Of a DNA stretch of 64,000 nucleotides, positions 47,948 through 57,163 are shown piece by piece. A program made the translations under genes and the position numbers. Under the pieces are notes generated by a model. That model made no database searches, was not told the origin of the DNA, and worked only from the letters and a program-made list of their open reading frames with translations. How positions within the stretch are numbered: the first letter of the stretch is position 1; each line of letters starts with the position of its first letter. Source of the DNA: Clostridia bacterium (GTDB lineage Bacteria; Bacillota; Clostridia; Oscillospirales; CAG-272); NCBI GenBank assembly GCA_017387685.1, contig JAFOEU010000058.1, positions 1 through 64,000 of the forward strand, given 5' to 3'.

Positions 47948-49761
47948 AAAAACTGCTCCCCTATCTCAAACCCTATTGGTTTGTGGCACTTATCTCACCG
48001 CTTATGATGATCGGCGAGGTGCTCGGCGACCTCTGCCTGCCCTACCTTATGTCATACATAGTCAATTACGGTGTCGAGGGCTATTCGCCTCTTGATCCCA
48101 AGCACGGCGCACCTCTTGCCGCAAAGCTTATCGATATCTTCCTCGGCGCAGATGCGACGAGAATGGAGATCATTATTCTTTTCGGAATCCTGATGCTCTG
48201 CGTAACTCTCGTCGGCGGATTTTTCGGCACGTTCTGCGCTTACACCGCTGCAAAGGCATCCCAGGGCTTCGGTAACGATCTCCGCCGCGATGCATATTCG
48301 CGCGTTATGTCGCTTTCGATAGAGCAGACAGATAAATTCACCACGGGCTCGCTCGTCACGAGAATGACCAACGATATTACCATCCTCGTTGAGTTCGTCG
48401 AGCATATGCTCAGAATGGTCGTTCGCTCGCCTATGTTCTTCATCGGCGGTACGCTGATGCTTTTGTCGCTTAACGTAAAATTCGGTGTTGTGCTTCTTTG
48501 CACGCTTCCGATACAGCTTTTTGCGATGGTCTTTGTCATCCGCAAGGCTGTTCCTCTTTTCTCCGAGGTTCAGAAAAAGCTTGACCGCATCAACTCGGTC
48601 GCGCGTGAGAATATTACGGGTGCGCGAGTTATCAAGGCTTACGTCCGTGAGGACTACGAATGCGACCGTTTTGAGGGCGCGAACAGCGAAATGCGCGACA
48701 CTAACCTCAAGGTTCAGCTTCTTTTGACCTTCATCAATCCCATTCTCATCGTTTCGCTCGCTTTTGCGACCGTCGCCATCATCTACATCGGCGGTCTGCA
48801 GACACAGATCGAGGCTGCGGGTATGACTACGGGTACGGTTATGGCGGCTATCACCTACGTTACCCAGGTCGTCAACTCGCTTATGATGCTGACGATGATC
48901 TTCCAGACGATCTCCCGCGCGGGTGCATCCTCGAAGAGAATTATCGAGGTTCTTGAATCCGATCCCGTTATCAAGGGCGGCAATGAGCGTGAGGGAAAAG
49001 ACTCCGAGATCGCAATCGAATTCAAGGGTGTTGATTTCAAATATCCGAACACTACGGGCAAGAACGTGCTTTCCGATATATCCCTGACCGTCAAAAAGGG
49101 AGAAACTCTTGCCGTTATCGGTGCGACGGGCTCGGGCAAATCCTCCCTTATCTCGCTGATACCGAGATATTACGATGCCGCGAAGGGCAAGGTATATATA
49201 GAAGGAAGAGATATTTCCGAATACGATCTGCCCTCGCTCCGTCGAAAGATCGGCTACGTTATGCAGAAGAGCGAGCTCTTCTCGGATACTATCGCGAACA
49301 ATATCAAGTGGGGCAAGGACGATGCTACCGATGAGGAGATTCGCGTTGCGGCTTCGATCGCGCAGGCTGATTCCTTCGTCAGCGAATTTACCGAGGGATA
49401 TGATACGTTTATAGCAGAGAAGGGCGCGTCGCTTTCGGGCGGACAGAAGCAGCGTCTTTCGATCGCCCGCGCTATCGTAAGACGTCCCGAAATTCTCATC
49501 CTTGATGACGCGACCTCTGCCCTCGACCTTGCAACTGAAGCAAGACTTCAGACCGCACTCCGCGAGGCTATGAAGGAAACAACGGTCGTTATGGTCGCAC
49601 AGAGAATAGCGAGCGTGCGCCACGCGGACAGAATTGCCGTTATTGAATCAGACGGACGTATAATCCATTGCGCTCCGCACGATGAATTGATGGAAATAAG
49701 CGAAACCTATCGCGATATCTGCGCTTCGCAGAGACAGAACGTAGAAGGAGGTGCAAACTAA
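47944..49761 (+). CDS. ABC exporter half-transporter, degenerate-site subunit
   Basis: A 605-residue TM-NBD fusion: six TM helices in the first 320 residues, Walker A GATGSGKSS, signature SLSGGQKQRL, Walker B ILILDDATSALD (Asp in place of catalytic Glu) and VAQRIASV (Gln in place of the H-loop His). It is the non-catalytic-site half of a heterodimeric exporter with the next gene, with which it shares one base (TAATG). The same substitutions occur in the subunit at 27976. Confidence 0.93.
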   Translation: MKKLLPYLKPYWFVALISPLMMIGEVLGDLCLPYLMSYIVNYGVEGYSPLDPKHGAPLAAKLIDIFLGADATRMEIIILFGILMLCVTLVGGFFGTFCAYTAAKASQGFGNDLRRDAYSRVMSLSIEQTDKFTTGSLVTRMTNDITILVEFVEHMLRMVVRSPMFFIGGTLMLLSLNVKFGVVLLCTLPIQLFAMVFVIRKAVPLFSEVQKKLDRINSVARENITGARVIKAYVREDYECDRFEGANSEMRDTNLKVQLLLTFINPILIVSLAFATVAIIYIGGLQTQIEAAGMTTGTVMAAITYVTQVVNSLMMLTMIFQTISRAGASSKRIIEVLESDPVIKGGNEREGKDSEIAIEFKGVDFKYPNTTGKNVLSDISLTVKKGETLAVIGATGSGKSSLISLIPRYYDAAKGKVYIEGRDISEYDLPSLRRKIGYVMQKSELFSDTIANNIKWGKDDATDEEIRVAASIAQADSFVSEFTEGYDTFIAEKGASLSGGQKQRLSIARAIVRRPEILILDDATSALDLATEARLQTALREAMKETTVVMVAQRIASVRHADRIAVIESDGRIIHCAPHDELMEISETYRDICASQRQNVEGGAN

Positions 49762-51647
49762 TGGCTGAACAGAGACCTCCCGAGAGACAGGAAGTAAGAA
49801 TGAATCTCCGACCCGGCGGAGGCCCCGGCGGTCCCGGCGGAATGAATGCGCGTATCAACCGCGAAAAGCCAAAGAACCTCGGCAAAACCGTTTCACGTCT
49901 GCTCAGATACTCGGGCAAAAGCTCCTTTATACTCATTTTCCTTATCATCGCAACTATAATCGTCACCGGAGCGGACGTTCTTGCGCCGATGTTCCAACAG
50001 CTTGCCATCGACGAGTTTTACTTTGACGAGTCGGGCAGACTTGCTGTTAATATGACCGCGCTTATCGGAGTGCTGATCGTTATGTTCTGCGCATACATCA
50101 TCCGCGCGGTGAGCCAGCTCATTCAGGCGCGCGTTGCCGCAAAGCTTGCGCAAAATACCGTTTACCACATTCGCCGCGATCTTTTCAATAAGATCTCAAA
50201 GCTCCCGATCAGCTACACCGACCGCCACCGTCACGGCGACATTATGAGCCGTCTGACCAACGATGCGGAAAACGTGTCCACTGCTATGTCGCAGTCGCTG
50301 ACGGCACTCTTCTCGGGCGTACTGACACTCATCGGTGCGCTTTGCATGATGCTTCATTACAGCTGGATCGTAACGCTCGTTGCGGTTGTCACGATACCTC
50401 TAACCATTTTAGTATCGTCAACTCTTGCGAAGTTTATGCGCAAATATTTTATCAGACGCCAAAAGCTTCTCGGTCAGCTTAACGGACAGATAGAGGAGAT
50501 GGTAACGGGCTACAAGACCGTTATGGCTTACGGCAAGGAGCCCGATGCTATCGAAAAATTCGGTGAGATCTCGGATAACTTCCGTAGCTGTTCAATTTCG
50601 GCGCGCGTTTGGGGATCGATTATGGGTCCCGTAATGAACTTCATCGGCAATCTGCAGTACGTTCTGATTGCCGCAGTCGGAGGATATCTGATTCTTAATA
50701 CCGATCCGATCACGGGCGCGGCTTTCACCATCGGTTCGGTTCAGGCGATGCTTCAGTATTCGAAAAAGTTCTCGCATCCGATCAATATGATCGCAAATCA
50801 GTATTCCACCATCCTTACCGCACTTGCGGGCGCAGAGAGAATTTTCGCCATCCTTGACAGCGCACCCGAGATAGACGAGGGCGAAGAAAAAGTCGATATC
50901 TCCGCGCTTCGCGGCGATATCGAGTTTAAGGATATTGATTTCTCTTACATCGAGGGCGAAAAGGTTCTCAAGAACCTCAATCTCACCGTAAAGGCGGGAC
51001 AAAAGGTAGCCATCGTCGGCGCGACCGGCTCGGGCAAGACTACTATCGTAAATCTGCTTACCCGATTCTACGAGCCCGATAGCGGTTCGATCACGGTTGA
51101 CGGCGTTGATATCACAACGATTCCGAAATCCGATCTCCGCCGCGCGATCGCGATAGTTCTTCAGGATACCGTTCTTTTCTCGGATACCATCGAGAAGAAT
51201 ATCAAATACGGACGAGAGGATTCCACCGACGAGGATATGAAGCGCGCGGCGCACACCTCTTATGCCGATTTCTTCATCGACCGTCTGCCCGATGGCTACG
51301 CAACCGAGCTTGCCGAGTCGGGCAGCAACCTCTCGCAGGGACAGCGTCAGCTTCTCTCGATCTCGCGAGCTGTTCTTGCTGATCCGAGAATTCTCATTCT
51401 CGATGAGGCAACCTCATCGGTTGACACGAGAACCGAGATGCACATTCAGAAGGCGATGATCGCGCTGATGAAGAACCGCACCTCGCTCGTTATCGCGCAT
51501 AGACTTTCGACCATCCGCGATGCCGATATGATAGTCGTTCTCAATCACGGAAGAATCGTTGAAACGGGCAGCCACGAGGAGCTTCTTGCCCTCGGCGGTG
51601 AGTACCATAAGCTCTATAAGAATCAGTTTGCGGGTATTGCAACGTGA
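49761..51647 (+). CDS. ABC exporter half-transporter, catalytic subunit
   Basis: A 628-residue TM-NBD fusion. The first 45 residues are a Gly/Pro/Arg-rich tail (LRPGGGPGGPGGMNARI), similar in style to the tail of the subunit at 26085. Six TM helices follow, then Walker A GATGSGKTT, signature NLSQGQRQLL, Walker B ILILDEATSSVD with catalytic Glu and IAHRLSTI with the H-loop His. Forms a heterodimer with the preceding product. Substrate unknown; MarR control suggests export of a toxic compound. Confidence 0.93.
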   Translation: MAEQRPPERQEVRMNLRPGGGPGGPGGMNARINREKPKNLGKTVSRLLRYSGKSSFILIFLIIATIIVTGADVLAPMFQQLAIDEFYFDESGRLAVNMTALIGVLIVMFCAYIIRAVSQLIQARVAAKLAQNTVYHIRRDLFNKISKLPISYTDRHRHGDIMSRLTNDAENVSTAMSQSLTALFSGVLTLIGALCMMLHYSWIVTLVAVVTIPLTILVSSTLAKFMRKYFIRRQKLLGQLNGQIEEMVTGYKTVMAYGKEPDAIEKFGEISDNFRSCSISARVWGSIMGPVMNFIGNLQYVLIAAVGGYLILNTDPITGAAFTIGSVQAMLQYSKKFSHPINMIANQYSTILTALAGAERIFAILDSAPEIDEGEEKVDISALRGDIEFKDIDFSYIEGEKVLKNLNLTVKAGQKVAIVGATGSGKTTIVNLLTRFYEPDSGSITVDGVDITTIPKSDLRRAIAIVLQDTVLFSDTIEKNIKYGREDSTDEDMKRAAHTSYADFFIDRLPDGYATELAESGSNLSQGQRQLLSISRAVLADPRILILDEATSSVDTRTEMHIQKAMIALMKNRTSLVIAHRLSTIRDADMIVVLNHGRIVETGSHEELLALGGEYHKLYKNQFAGIAT

Positions 51648-52408
51648 TAAGCGAGCTTGAAAGAGAAAAGTTCCGCGCCATCTGCCGCGCCGTTCTCACC
51701 GAGAAAACGGCGGTTGAGGGCGGCGGGATCGGAACTCTCAATGAAAAAAGGATGCACATCGCACTCAAACGCTTCGTTTGCTCCGATGAATCTAAATACG
51801 AGATAGATATGGGCAGGCGTTTCGTTGCCGACATCAAGCACGATGAGGAGATTTTTGAGATTCAAACGGGCTCGCTCTATCCATTAAAGGCAAAACTCAA
51901 TCACTATCTCGAAACCTCGGATTGCCACGTCACCGTTGTTCATCCATTGCCGATGAAGAAGTACCGCGTGTGGATAGATCCCGCAACCGGCGAATCACAG
52001 CCGCGGCGGCGTGTCGCGGGTATTTCGACCGTCTTCGGCGGTGCGCACGAGCTTATTTATATCTCGGAGGCACTTGCCACGGGACGGGTTGCCGTTTGGT
52101 TTCTATTTATTGAGGAAGAGGAATACCGCTTCCTCGACGGTAGGGGAAAGGACAAAAAGATCAAATCCTCGCGCTTTGAGCGTCTTCCCGTCGATATTAT
52201 AGACGAGGCGGTTTTTGCCGAAAAAAGCGATTTCCTCGCCCTCATCCCCGAAGGACTCGGCGAAAGCTTCACCACAGAAGAGTATCGAAAAGCGGCAAAA
52301 ATTCCGCATTCCAAACACGCATATATGGCTCTTGCCGCGCTTGCCAATATCGGAATTATCGAAGAAGCCGAAAAGAAGGGCAGAGCGCGTGCTTGGAAGA
52401 TAAAATGA
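51644..52408 (+). CDS. Hypothetical protein, possible nuclease-like domain plus winged helix
   Basis: A 254-residue soluble protein starting at a GTG that overlaps the ABC gene stop by 4 bp. I do not recognise the family with certainty. The segment RRFVADIKHDEEIFEIQTG, then YPLKAKLNHYLE, has an Asp, then E-x-Q spacing reminiscent of PD-(D/E)xK nuclease-like folds, followed by a beta strand (CHVTVVHPLP). The last about 70 residues (SFTTEEYRKAAKIPHSKHAY, IEEAEKKGRARAWK) look like a winged helix. The role in this operon is unknown; it is translationally coupled to the exporter. Confidence 0.6.
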   Translation: MISELEREKFRAICRAVLTEKTAVEGGGIGTLNEKRMHIALKRFVCSDESKYEIDMGRRFVADIKHDEEIFEIQTGSLYPLKAKLNHYLETSDCHVTVVHPLPMKKYRVWIDPATGESQPRRRVAGISTVFGGAHELIYISEALATGRVAVWFLFIEEEEYRFLDGRGKDKKIKSSRFERLPVDIIDEAVFAEKSDFLALIPEGLGESFTTEEYRKAAKIPHSKHAYMALAALANIGIIEEAEKKGRARAWKIK

Positions 52409-52430
52409 TTTAACGAAAAGGAGATTCAAA

Positions 52431-53600
52431 ATGAAAACGATCAAAATGCTGATTTTAGCAGTCCTGACCGCACTCACTTTCCTTCTTCTTTCCTGTTCGG
52501 AAGAGGCGGGCGGAGAGATTACCACCGCAGAGCCCGAACTTACCCTCGGTGAGCTCCCCGATTATTCGGGCGCGCACGCCGAGAATGCACCCTATATCGT
52601 GTTCTCATCCGATCTTGAACCGATTTCCGAGGATAGGATAGATCAGGTGCGAAAATCGTTATACAGTACAGTTTTCTGGAGCGACTACGCCATCCTCAAA
52701 GAGATTTATGACGATGACGAGGCTCTGAGGCTTGCCGAGCAGAATGCAAACAGCTGCAAGGCATCTCTTATGAATCCCGAAAATCTGCTTTACGATGACT
52801 ATTATACATGGGTGTGCAATTACGCTTCGCGATACTACGGAACCGTTAACGGCTGCGAGATAATCTGTTTTTCCACCTTTATCGACAGAGATACCGCGTG
52901 CGAGCTTGGTGGCGTGACCCTTGAAAGTCCGAATCCCTTTTATATTTATGTTTGTCGGGAAAAGGAGTTCATTCCGCTTTCCGAGGCTTATGAAAGGGAA
53001 TGGCTGATGTCGGTTGATATTTTGCTGATCGCGAAAAGAAACCGTGATTTCAATTCCTACTGGGAAGAGAATTACGCCGATCCCGAGCCGGGATACAGTT
53101 ACGTCAAATACATTCCCGAGCTCGAGGAGCTGACGGACAAAAAGATCGAGGAAATCTACGATTATTTGTATTCCAATGTTTGGGCTGAGAGTTATTCTTC
53201 TGCGATCAACTATATAAAGGATACGTACGGAGATAAGTATAGCTCCGATAAGCACGAGGCAATTGCTTCACACAGAGCCGAAATAGCAGAAAAAGGGGCA
53301 CTTTATTCGTTTTTGAGAAACACCAATACGCACGATATCGGCTGGCGTTATTACGGTATCATCGGCAGTTATGTCGTTTTTGCAGAGGTCGATCTGACAA
53401 ATGCTGTCAAAAAGTACAAGTTGGGTGAATACACGATCAGCTTCGCCAACGGCGCGGAAATGTGGGTTTACAGCACCGAGCACGGAAAGGTTGAAATTGA
53501 TGAGGCTTACAAAAACGGTCTGCTGACCGACGCAGATATCGCGAAGATATCCGAGCGCCACGAGGCGTATCATAATTATATTTTCGGAGAAACAAAATGA
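52431..53600 (+). CDS. Repeat-containing lipoprotein, relative of the protein at 32300
   Basis: A 389-residue lipoprotein with AAGGAG ahead: basic start, hydrophobic stretch and lipobox ending LLLSC (Cys22). Two units of about 150 residues follow (about 60-205 and 221-385): DLEPISEDRI / ELEELTDKKI at the start, YYGTVNGCEIICF / YYGIIGSYVVFA in the middle and FIPLSEAYEREWL / VEIDEAYKNGLL at the end. The same unit occurs twice in the ECF-operon protein at 32300. No known domain recognised. It lies between the exporter operon and cysK, overlapping cysK by 4 bp. Confidence 0.8.
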   Translation: MKTIKMLILAVLTALTFLLLSCSEEAGGEITTAEPELTLGELPDYSGAHAENAPYIVFSSDLEPISEDRIDQVRKSLYSTVFWSDYAILKEIYDDDEALRLAEQNANSCKASLMNPENLLYDDYYTWVCNYASRYYGTVNGCEIICFSTFIDRDTACELGGVTLESPNPFYIYVCREKEFIPLSEAYEREWLMSVDILLIAKRNRDFNSYWEENYADPEPGYSYVKYIPELEELTDKKIEEIYDYLYSNVWAESYSSAINYIKDTYGDKYSSDKHEAIASHRAEIAEKGALYSFLRNTNTHDIGWRYYGIIGSYVVFAEVDLTNAVKKYKLGEYTISFANGAEMWVYSTEHGKVEIDEAYKNGLLTDADIAKISERHEAYHNYIFGETK

Positions 53601-54520
53601 AAATCTACGATGATCTTGATAAACTGATCGGCTCGACGCCGATGTTAAAACTTAAGAAGACCGAGGCGGCGGAGGAAACTCTCGCATCGGTCATAGCAAA
53701 ACTCGAATATTTCAATCCCGCGGGATCGGCGAAGGATCGCGTTGCCCTACAGATGATCAACGATGCCGAGGCGCGCGGTCTGATAAGCGCGGGAGCGACC
53801 TTGATCGAGCCTACCTCGGGCAACACGGGCATTGGTCTTGCCGCTGTCGGAGTTCACAGAGGATATAAAGTGATCGTCATTATGCCCGATAATATGTCGG
53901 TTGAAAGACAAAAGCTGATGCGTGCCTACGGCGCGGAGGTCATTCTCACCCCCGCCGCCGAAGGAATGAGCGGCTCTATCGCAAAGGCAAAGGAGATCGC
54001 GGCAAACACGCCGAATTCCTTCATCCCAAGTCAGTTCGATAACCCCGCGAATGCGGATGCTCATTATCTGACCACGGGCAGGGAGATATGGAACGATACG
54101 GACGGATGTGTAGATATCTTTGTCGCAGGCGTCGGCACGGGCGGAACACTGACGGGCTCGGCACGTTTCCTCAAGGAAATGAATCCGAGCGTAAAAGTCG
54201 TTGCCGTTGAACCCGATACATCGGCTGTCCTTTCGGGCAAACCCGCGGGTGCGCACGGACTTTCGGGCATCGGTGCGGGATTTATCCCCGAGGTGCTTGA
54301 CGTTTCACTGATCGACCAAATTATGCCGATCTCGGTTGATGAAGCGAAGACCGCTTGCCGAAACCTCGCCGCAAGAGAGGGCGTGCTTGTCGGAATCTCC
54401 TCCGGCGCGGCACTCGCGGCGGCACTGAAGCTTGCAAAGCTTGAAGAAAACAAGGGAAAGAATATCGTCGTGATACTTCCTGACGGCGGTGAAAGATATC
54501 TCAGCACCGATCTGTTTTGA
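53597..54520 (+). CDS. cysK: Cysteine synthase (O-acetylserine sulfhydrylase)
   Basis: A 307-residue PLP enzyme: LIGSTPML, PLP-binding Lys46 in NPAGSAKDRVA, SGNTG substrate loop (74-78), GVGTGGTLTG phosphate-binding loop, and C-terminal GISSGAAL. It makes cysteine from O-acetylserine and sulfide. It is coupled by ATGA to a lipoprotein gene with no clear metabolic link, so the lipoprotein promoter may drive it. Ends at a heptamer repeat and a strong terminator. Confidence 0.93.
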   Translation: MKIYDDLDKLIGSTPMLKLKKTEAAEETLASVIAKLEYFNPAGSAKDRVALQMINDAEARGLISAGATLIEPTSGNTGIGLAAVGVHRGYKVIVIMPDNMSVERQKLMRAYGAEVILTPAAEGMSGSIAKAKEIAANTPNSFIPSQFDNPANADAHYLTTGREIWNDTDGCVDIFVAGVGTGGTLTGSARFLKEMNPSVKVVAVEPDTSAVLSGKPAGAHGLSGIGAGFIPEVLDVSLIDQIMPISVDEAKTACRNLAAREGVLVGISSGAALAAALKLAKLEENKGKNIVVILPDGGERYLSTDLF

Positions 54521-54575
54521 GTGCAGAGTTCAGAGTGCAGAGCTGTGGTGAATTTTCGCCTTTGGCGAAAATTTC
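54521..54575. repeat. Heptamer repeat and hairpin after cysK
   Basis: AGTGCAG-AGTTCAG-AGTGCAG-AGCTG heptamers begin at the cysK stop codon and run into GAATTTTCGCC-TTT-GGCGAAAATTT. It looks like one end of the heptamer-bounded elements seen at 30.3 and 63.6 kb. Confidence 0.65.
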
Positions 54576-54584
54576 CGATTTAAT

Positions 54585-54628
54585 AAAACAGCGAGTGCGG
54601 ACCTTTGGGTTCGCACTCGCTGTTTTAT
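54585..54628. terminator. Bidirectional terminator
   Basis: AAAACAGCGAGTGCG stem with complement CGCACTCGCTGTTTT, between convergent cysK and acyl-CoA ligase genes. Confidence 0.9.
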
Positions 54629-54633
54629 TGGAA

Positions 54634-56328
54634 TTAGTCGATAGTCATATCGATCTTGAATCGCATGATCTTACGAAGGGTATTCTTGGGGAAGGGAGTG
54701 GTTCTTACCTTGAGAATGCCGATCTTCTTGTAGGGAACTGCGTTTCTGTTATAGTCGTCGATGAAGGGCTTGAGATGTGCCTTGATATCCTCGATTCCGT
54801 TTGCCTTGATGTAATCTTCATCGGGGAATACCTCGGCAACGATCGCGTTCTGTGCAAGACCGCGCTTGCTCTGTCCCTCGTAAACTACGATATCGAGAAT
54901 GCCGGGAACTGCGATGAGCTCCTTTTCGATCTCCTCGGGGTATACGTTCTTGCCGTTGGAGAGGATGATGAGGTTCTTCTTGCGGCCCGTGATAAAGAGG
55001 GTGCCGTCCTCGCGCTGCTTGCCGTAGTCGCCCGTGCGGAAGAAGCCGTCCTCGGTGAACGCCTCGGCGGTTGCTGCTTCATCCTGATAGTAGCCGAGCA
55101 TTACGTTGGGACCCTTGACGCAGATCTCGCCCTCGCCGTCCTCGTTGGGATCAAGGATCTTGATCTCGTCGCAGTCGAGGGGGTTGCCGATACTGCCGGG
55201 AACTACGTTGCGCGATACGTTTGCCGCAACGATGGGAGCGCACTCGGTGATGCCGTAGCCGTTGAGAGTGGTGATGCCCATTGCGCGGAAGAAATCGAGA
55301 ATTTCGGGATTGATGGGAGCGCCGCCCGAAATGATCATCTTGACCTCGCCGCCGAACGCTGCACGAACCTGAGAGAAGATCTTCTTGCGGAGGTCAATGC
55401 CGACCTTGCACATACCGTTGCTGAGCTTGATCATATTTTTGATGAGTTTTTCCTTACCCTGATTCTTGATATTCGCCCAGATCTTGCGATAGAAGGTTTC
55501 GAGGTAGAGGGGAACAAGAACAAGGTGCTCGGGCTTCTGCTCGGCGAGCTCCTTGGTGATGTAGCGCAGACCTCCCGAAATGAATACCTCGCAACCGATG
55601 ATGGCGTGGCCCACGAGCATAACGGATGAGCCGTAGGTGTGGTGAGGAGGAAGAACGCCGACGGTCTTCGTGCCGAAGTCGATGTAGGGAATGATGTTGG
55701 TCATATCCTCAAGCACAGCATTCTGAGAGAGCATAACGCCCTTGCCCTTGCCGGTGGTGCCGGAGGTGAAAACGAGGAGCGCGAGTGCTTCGGGGTCTAT
55801 CTCTGCGAGATAGTAGGGATCGGGGTTCTCGTCAAACTTCGGCTTGCCCGCACGCATTGCAGCGCGGAGGTTGCGATCGGTGTCCTTTGCGGCAAGATAA
55901 ATGGGATCTGCTTCAAACTTGATCTGCTCAGCGATGTATTCGCCTTTTGCCTTGATGTCCTCGTCACAGAAGAGGAAGGACGCGTGCGCCTTGTTTACCG
56001 TGTCGGCGAGGTCTTCCTTCTGCCATTCGGGATCGAGGGGAACAAGAACACCGCCTATTGAGAGAACGGCAAAGTAGGTCAGTACCCAGTCGTAGCTGAG
56101 TTTGCCGATGACGGCGCAATGCTTGCCCGCGCATCCCATTTCCGCAAGCTCGCAGGCGAGGGAACGAACGTCCTCGCGAAGGCTTGAGAACTTGATCTTT
56201 GTGATCTCGGATTTTGCGGTGCGGCGGAAGGAGTAGGCTGTACGATCGTAGTACTTTTCTCCCGCAAACTCAATAAGCTCGCGCATATTGGTAAAGCTGA
56301 GTTTTTCGTGAATCTGATACTTGTTCAT
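54634..56328 (-). CDS. Long-chain acyl-CoA ligase-like AMP-binding enzyme
   Basis: A 564-residue adenylate-forming enzyme: P-loop VFTSGTTGKGKGVML, PPHHTYGSS, NGYGITECAP, FFRTGDYGK, GRKKNLIILSNGKNVYPEEIE, and a C-terminal KNTLRKIMR with the acyl-activating Lys. This is the fatty-acyl-CoA synthetase plan. It follows a TetR gene by 28 bases and is probably controlled by it. It could feed fatty acids to phospholipid synthesis or beta-oxidation; no other lipid gene is adjacent. Confidence 0.9.
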   Translation of the reverse strand: MNKYQIHEKLSFTNMRELIEFAGEKYYDRTAYSFRRTAKSEITKIKFSSLREDVRSLACELAEMGCAGKHCAVIGKLSYDWVLTYFAVLSIGGVLVPLDPEWQKEDLADTVNKAHASFLFCDEDIKAKGEYIAEQIKFEADPIYLAAKDTDRNLRAAMRAGKPKFDENPDPYYLAEIDPEALALLVFTSGTTGKGKGVMLSQNAVLEDMTNIIPYIDFGTKTVGVLPPHHTYGSSVMLVGHAIIGCEVFISGGLRYITKELAEQKPEHLVLVPLYLETFYRKIWANIKNQGKEKLIKNMIKLSNGMCKVGIDLRKKIFSQVRAAFGGEVKMIISGGAPINPEILDFFRAMGITTLNGYGITECAPIVAANVSRNVVPGSIGNPLDCDEIKILDPNEDGEGEICVKGPNVMLGYYQDEAATAEAFTEDGFFRTGDYGKQREDGTLFITGRKKNLIILSNGKNVYPEEIEKELIAVPGILDIVVYEGQSKRGLAQNAIVAEVFPDEDYIKANGIEDIKAHLKPFIDDYNRNAVPYKKIGILKVRTTPFPKNTLRKIMRFKIDMTID

Positions 56329-56356
56329 ATTAAAATACCTTTCGGAGATAATGAAT

Positions 56357-56935
56357 TTAGATTTTTAGTCCTTCAAGCAGGAAGGAGAAGCTGTATTTGA
56401 AGTCATCGACTGCCTTTTCCTGCGGCAATCCTCGTGCAACGGCATCGGCGTTGTAGCCTCGGCAGAAGCACCATATCGAGTAGGCGAGCGTGTCCTCGTC
56501 GACGTCCTTTATAAGCTTATGCTCTTTGGCGTAAACTATTAATTTTTTGATCTGATCCGTCCACCAATCGCGGTTGAGCTCGCCGAGCGAATCTTCCTCG
56601 AAGATGTACTGATTGAATTTCATCTTGACCTCGTATGAAACGAGGAGGGAACGGCTGACGACGTCCTTGACGTATTCAAAGAAATCGTCTTCTATTCTGA
56701 TCGGCGACTCGAGAGCCGAGCGGATCTTGACTATCGTATTGCGGTAAACGATGTCGAGAACGGTTTCGATATTCGGAAAACGGTTATAGAAAACGCGGTT
56801 TGATATATCGAGCTTTCGGAGTATCTGCGTGACGGTCAGCGTAGCCGCACCGCCCGCCATAGCGATTTCTTCAACTGCATCGATAATAGCCTGCGTCATT
56901 TCGTCTTTGATAAGGCTGTCCTTAGCCTCGGGCAT
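56357..56935 (-). CDS. TetR-family repressor
   Basis: A 192-residue protein, start MPEAKDSLIKDEM after GAGGTG. TetR N-terminal HTH at about 12-60 (AIIDAVEEIAMAGGAATLTV, then ILRKLDISNRVFYNRFPNIETV), C-terminal helical ligand domain with WWTDQIKKLI and IWCFCRGYNADAVARG. It precedes the acyl-CoA ligase on the same strand; two matching operators overlap the promoter, so autoregulation is likely and an acyl-CoA or fatty acid is a plausible inducer. Confidence 0.9.
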   Translation of the reverse strand: MPEAKDSLIKDEMTQAIIDAVEEIAMAGGAATLTVTQILRKLDISNRVFYNRFPNIETVLDIVYRNTIVKIRSALESPIRIEDDFFEYVKDVVSRSLLVSYEVKMKFNQYIFEEDSLGELNRDWWTDQIKKLIVYAKEHKLIKDVDEDTLAYSIWCFCRGYNADAVARGLPQEKAVDDFKYSFSFLLEGLKI

Positions 56936-56951
56936 AGTATCACCTCTCTTG

Positions 56952-56997
56952 GCACACATTGTGCTGATATTATAGCACACACTGTGCTCGAAGTCAA
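56952..56997 (-). promoter_or_regulatory. Promoter with two operator copies
   Basis: Minus strand TTGACT, 17-base spacer, TATAAT. GCACACACTGTGC (56975-56987) lies in the spacer and GCACACATTGTGC (56952-56964) just after the -10; the two imperfect palindromes are 23 bp apart, about two helical turns. Confidence 0.85.
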
Positions 56998-57102
56998 GCC
57001 TTTACGATAATTGTTTACTAATCGTTAAAATGTAAACAAGTGTTGAAATTTTTGCTTCGGTGAAAATAATCGGCGTAAAATTCGTTGTTGTGGTGAAAAG
57101 AA

Positions 57103-57131
57103 TTGACAATGCTTGCGCTTTATGTTATAAT
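57103..57131 (+). promoter_or_regulatory. Consensus promoter of the InlB/DUF6273 protein
   Basis: TTGACA, 17-base spacer, TATAAT. Confidence 0.9.
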
Positions 57132-57163
57132 AACTTTGCTTGAAAATAAGGAGAGACTCGGAT

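Noticed and set aside
48052..49623. Open frame of 523 codons on the minus strand
   Set aside because: Antisense to an ABC exporter gene with all motifs; the translated product is rich in Arg, Asp and His without domains.
54517..55629. Open frame of 370 codons on the plus strand
   Set aside because: Antisense to the acyl-CoA ligase and begins inside the terminator region; no independent support.
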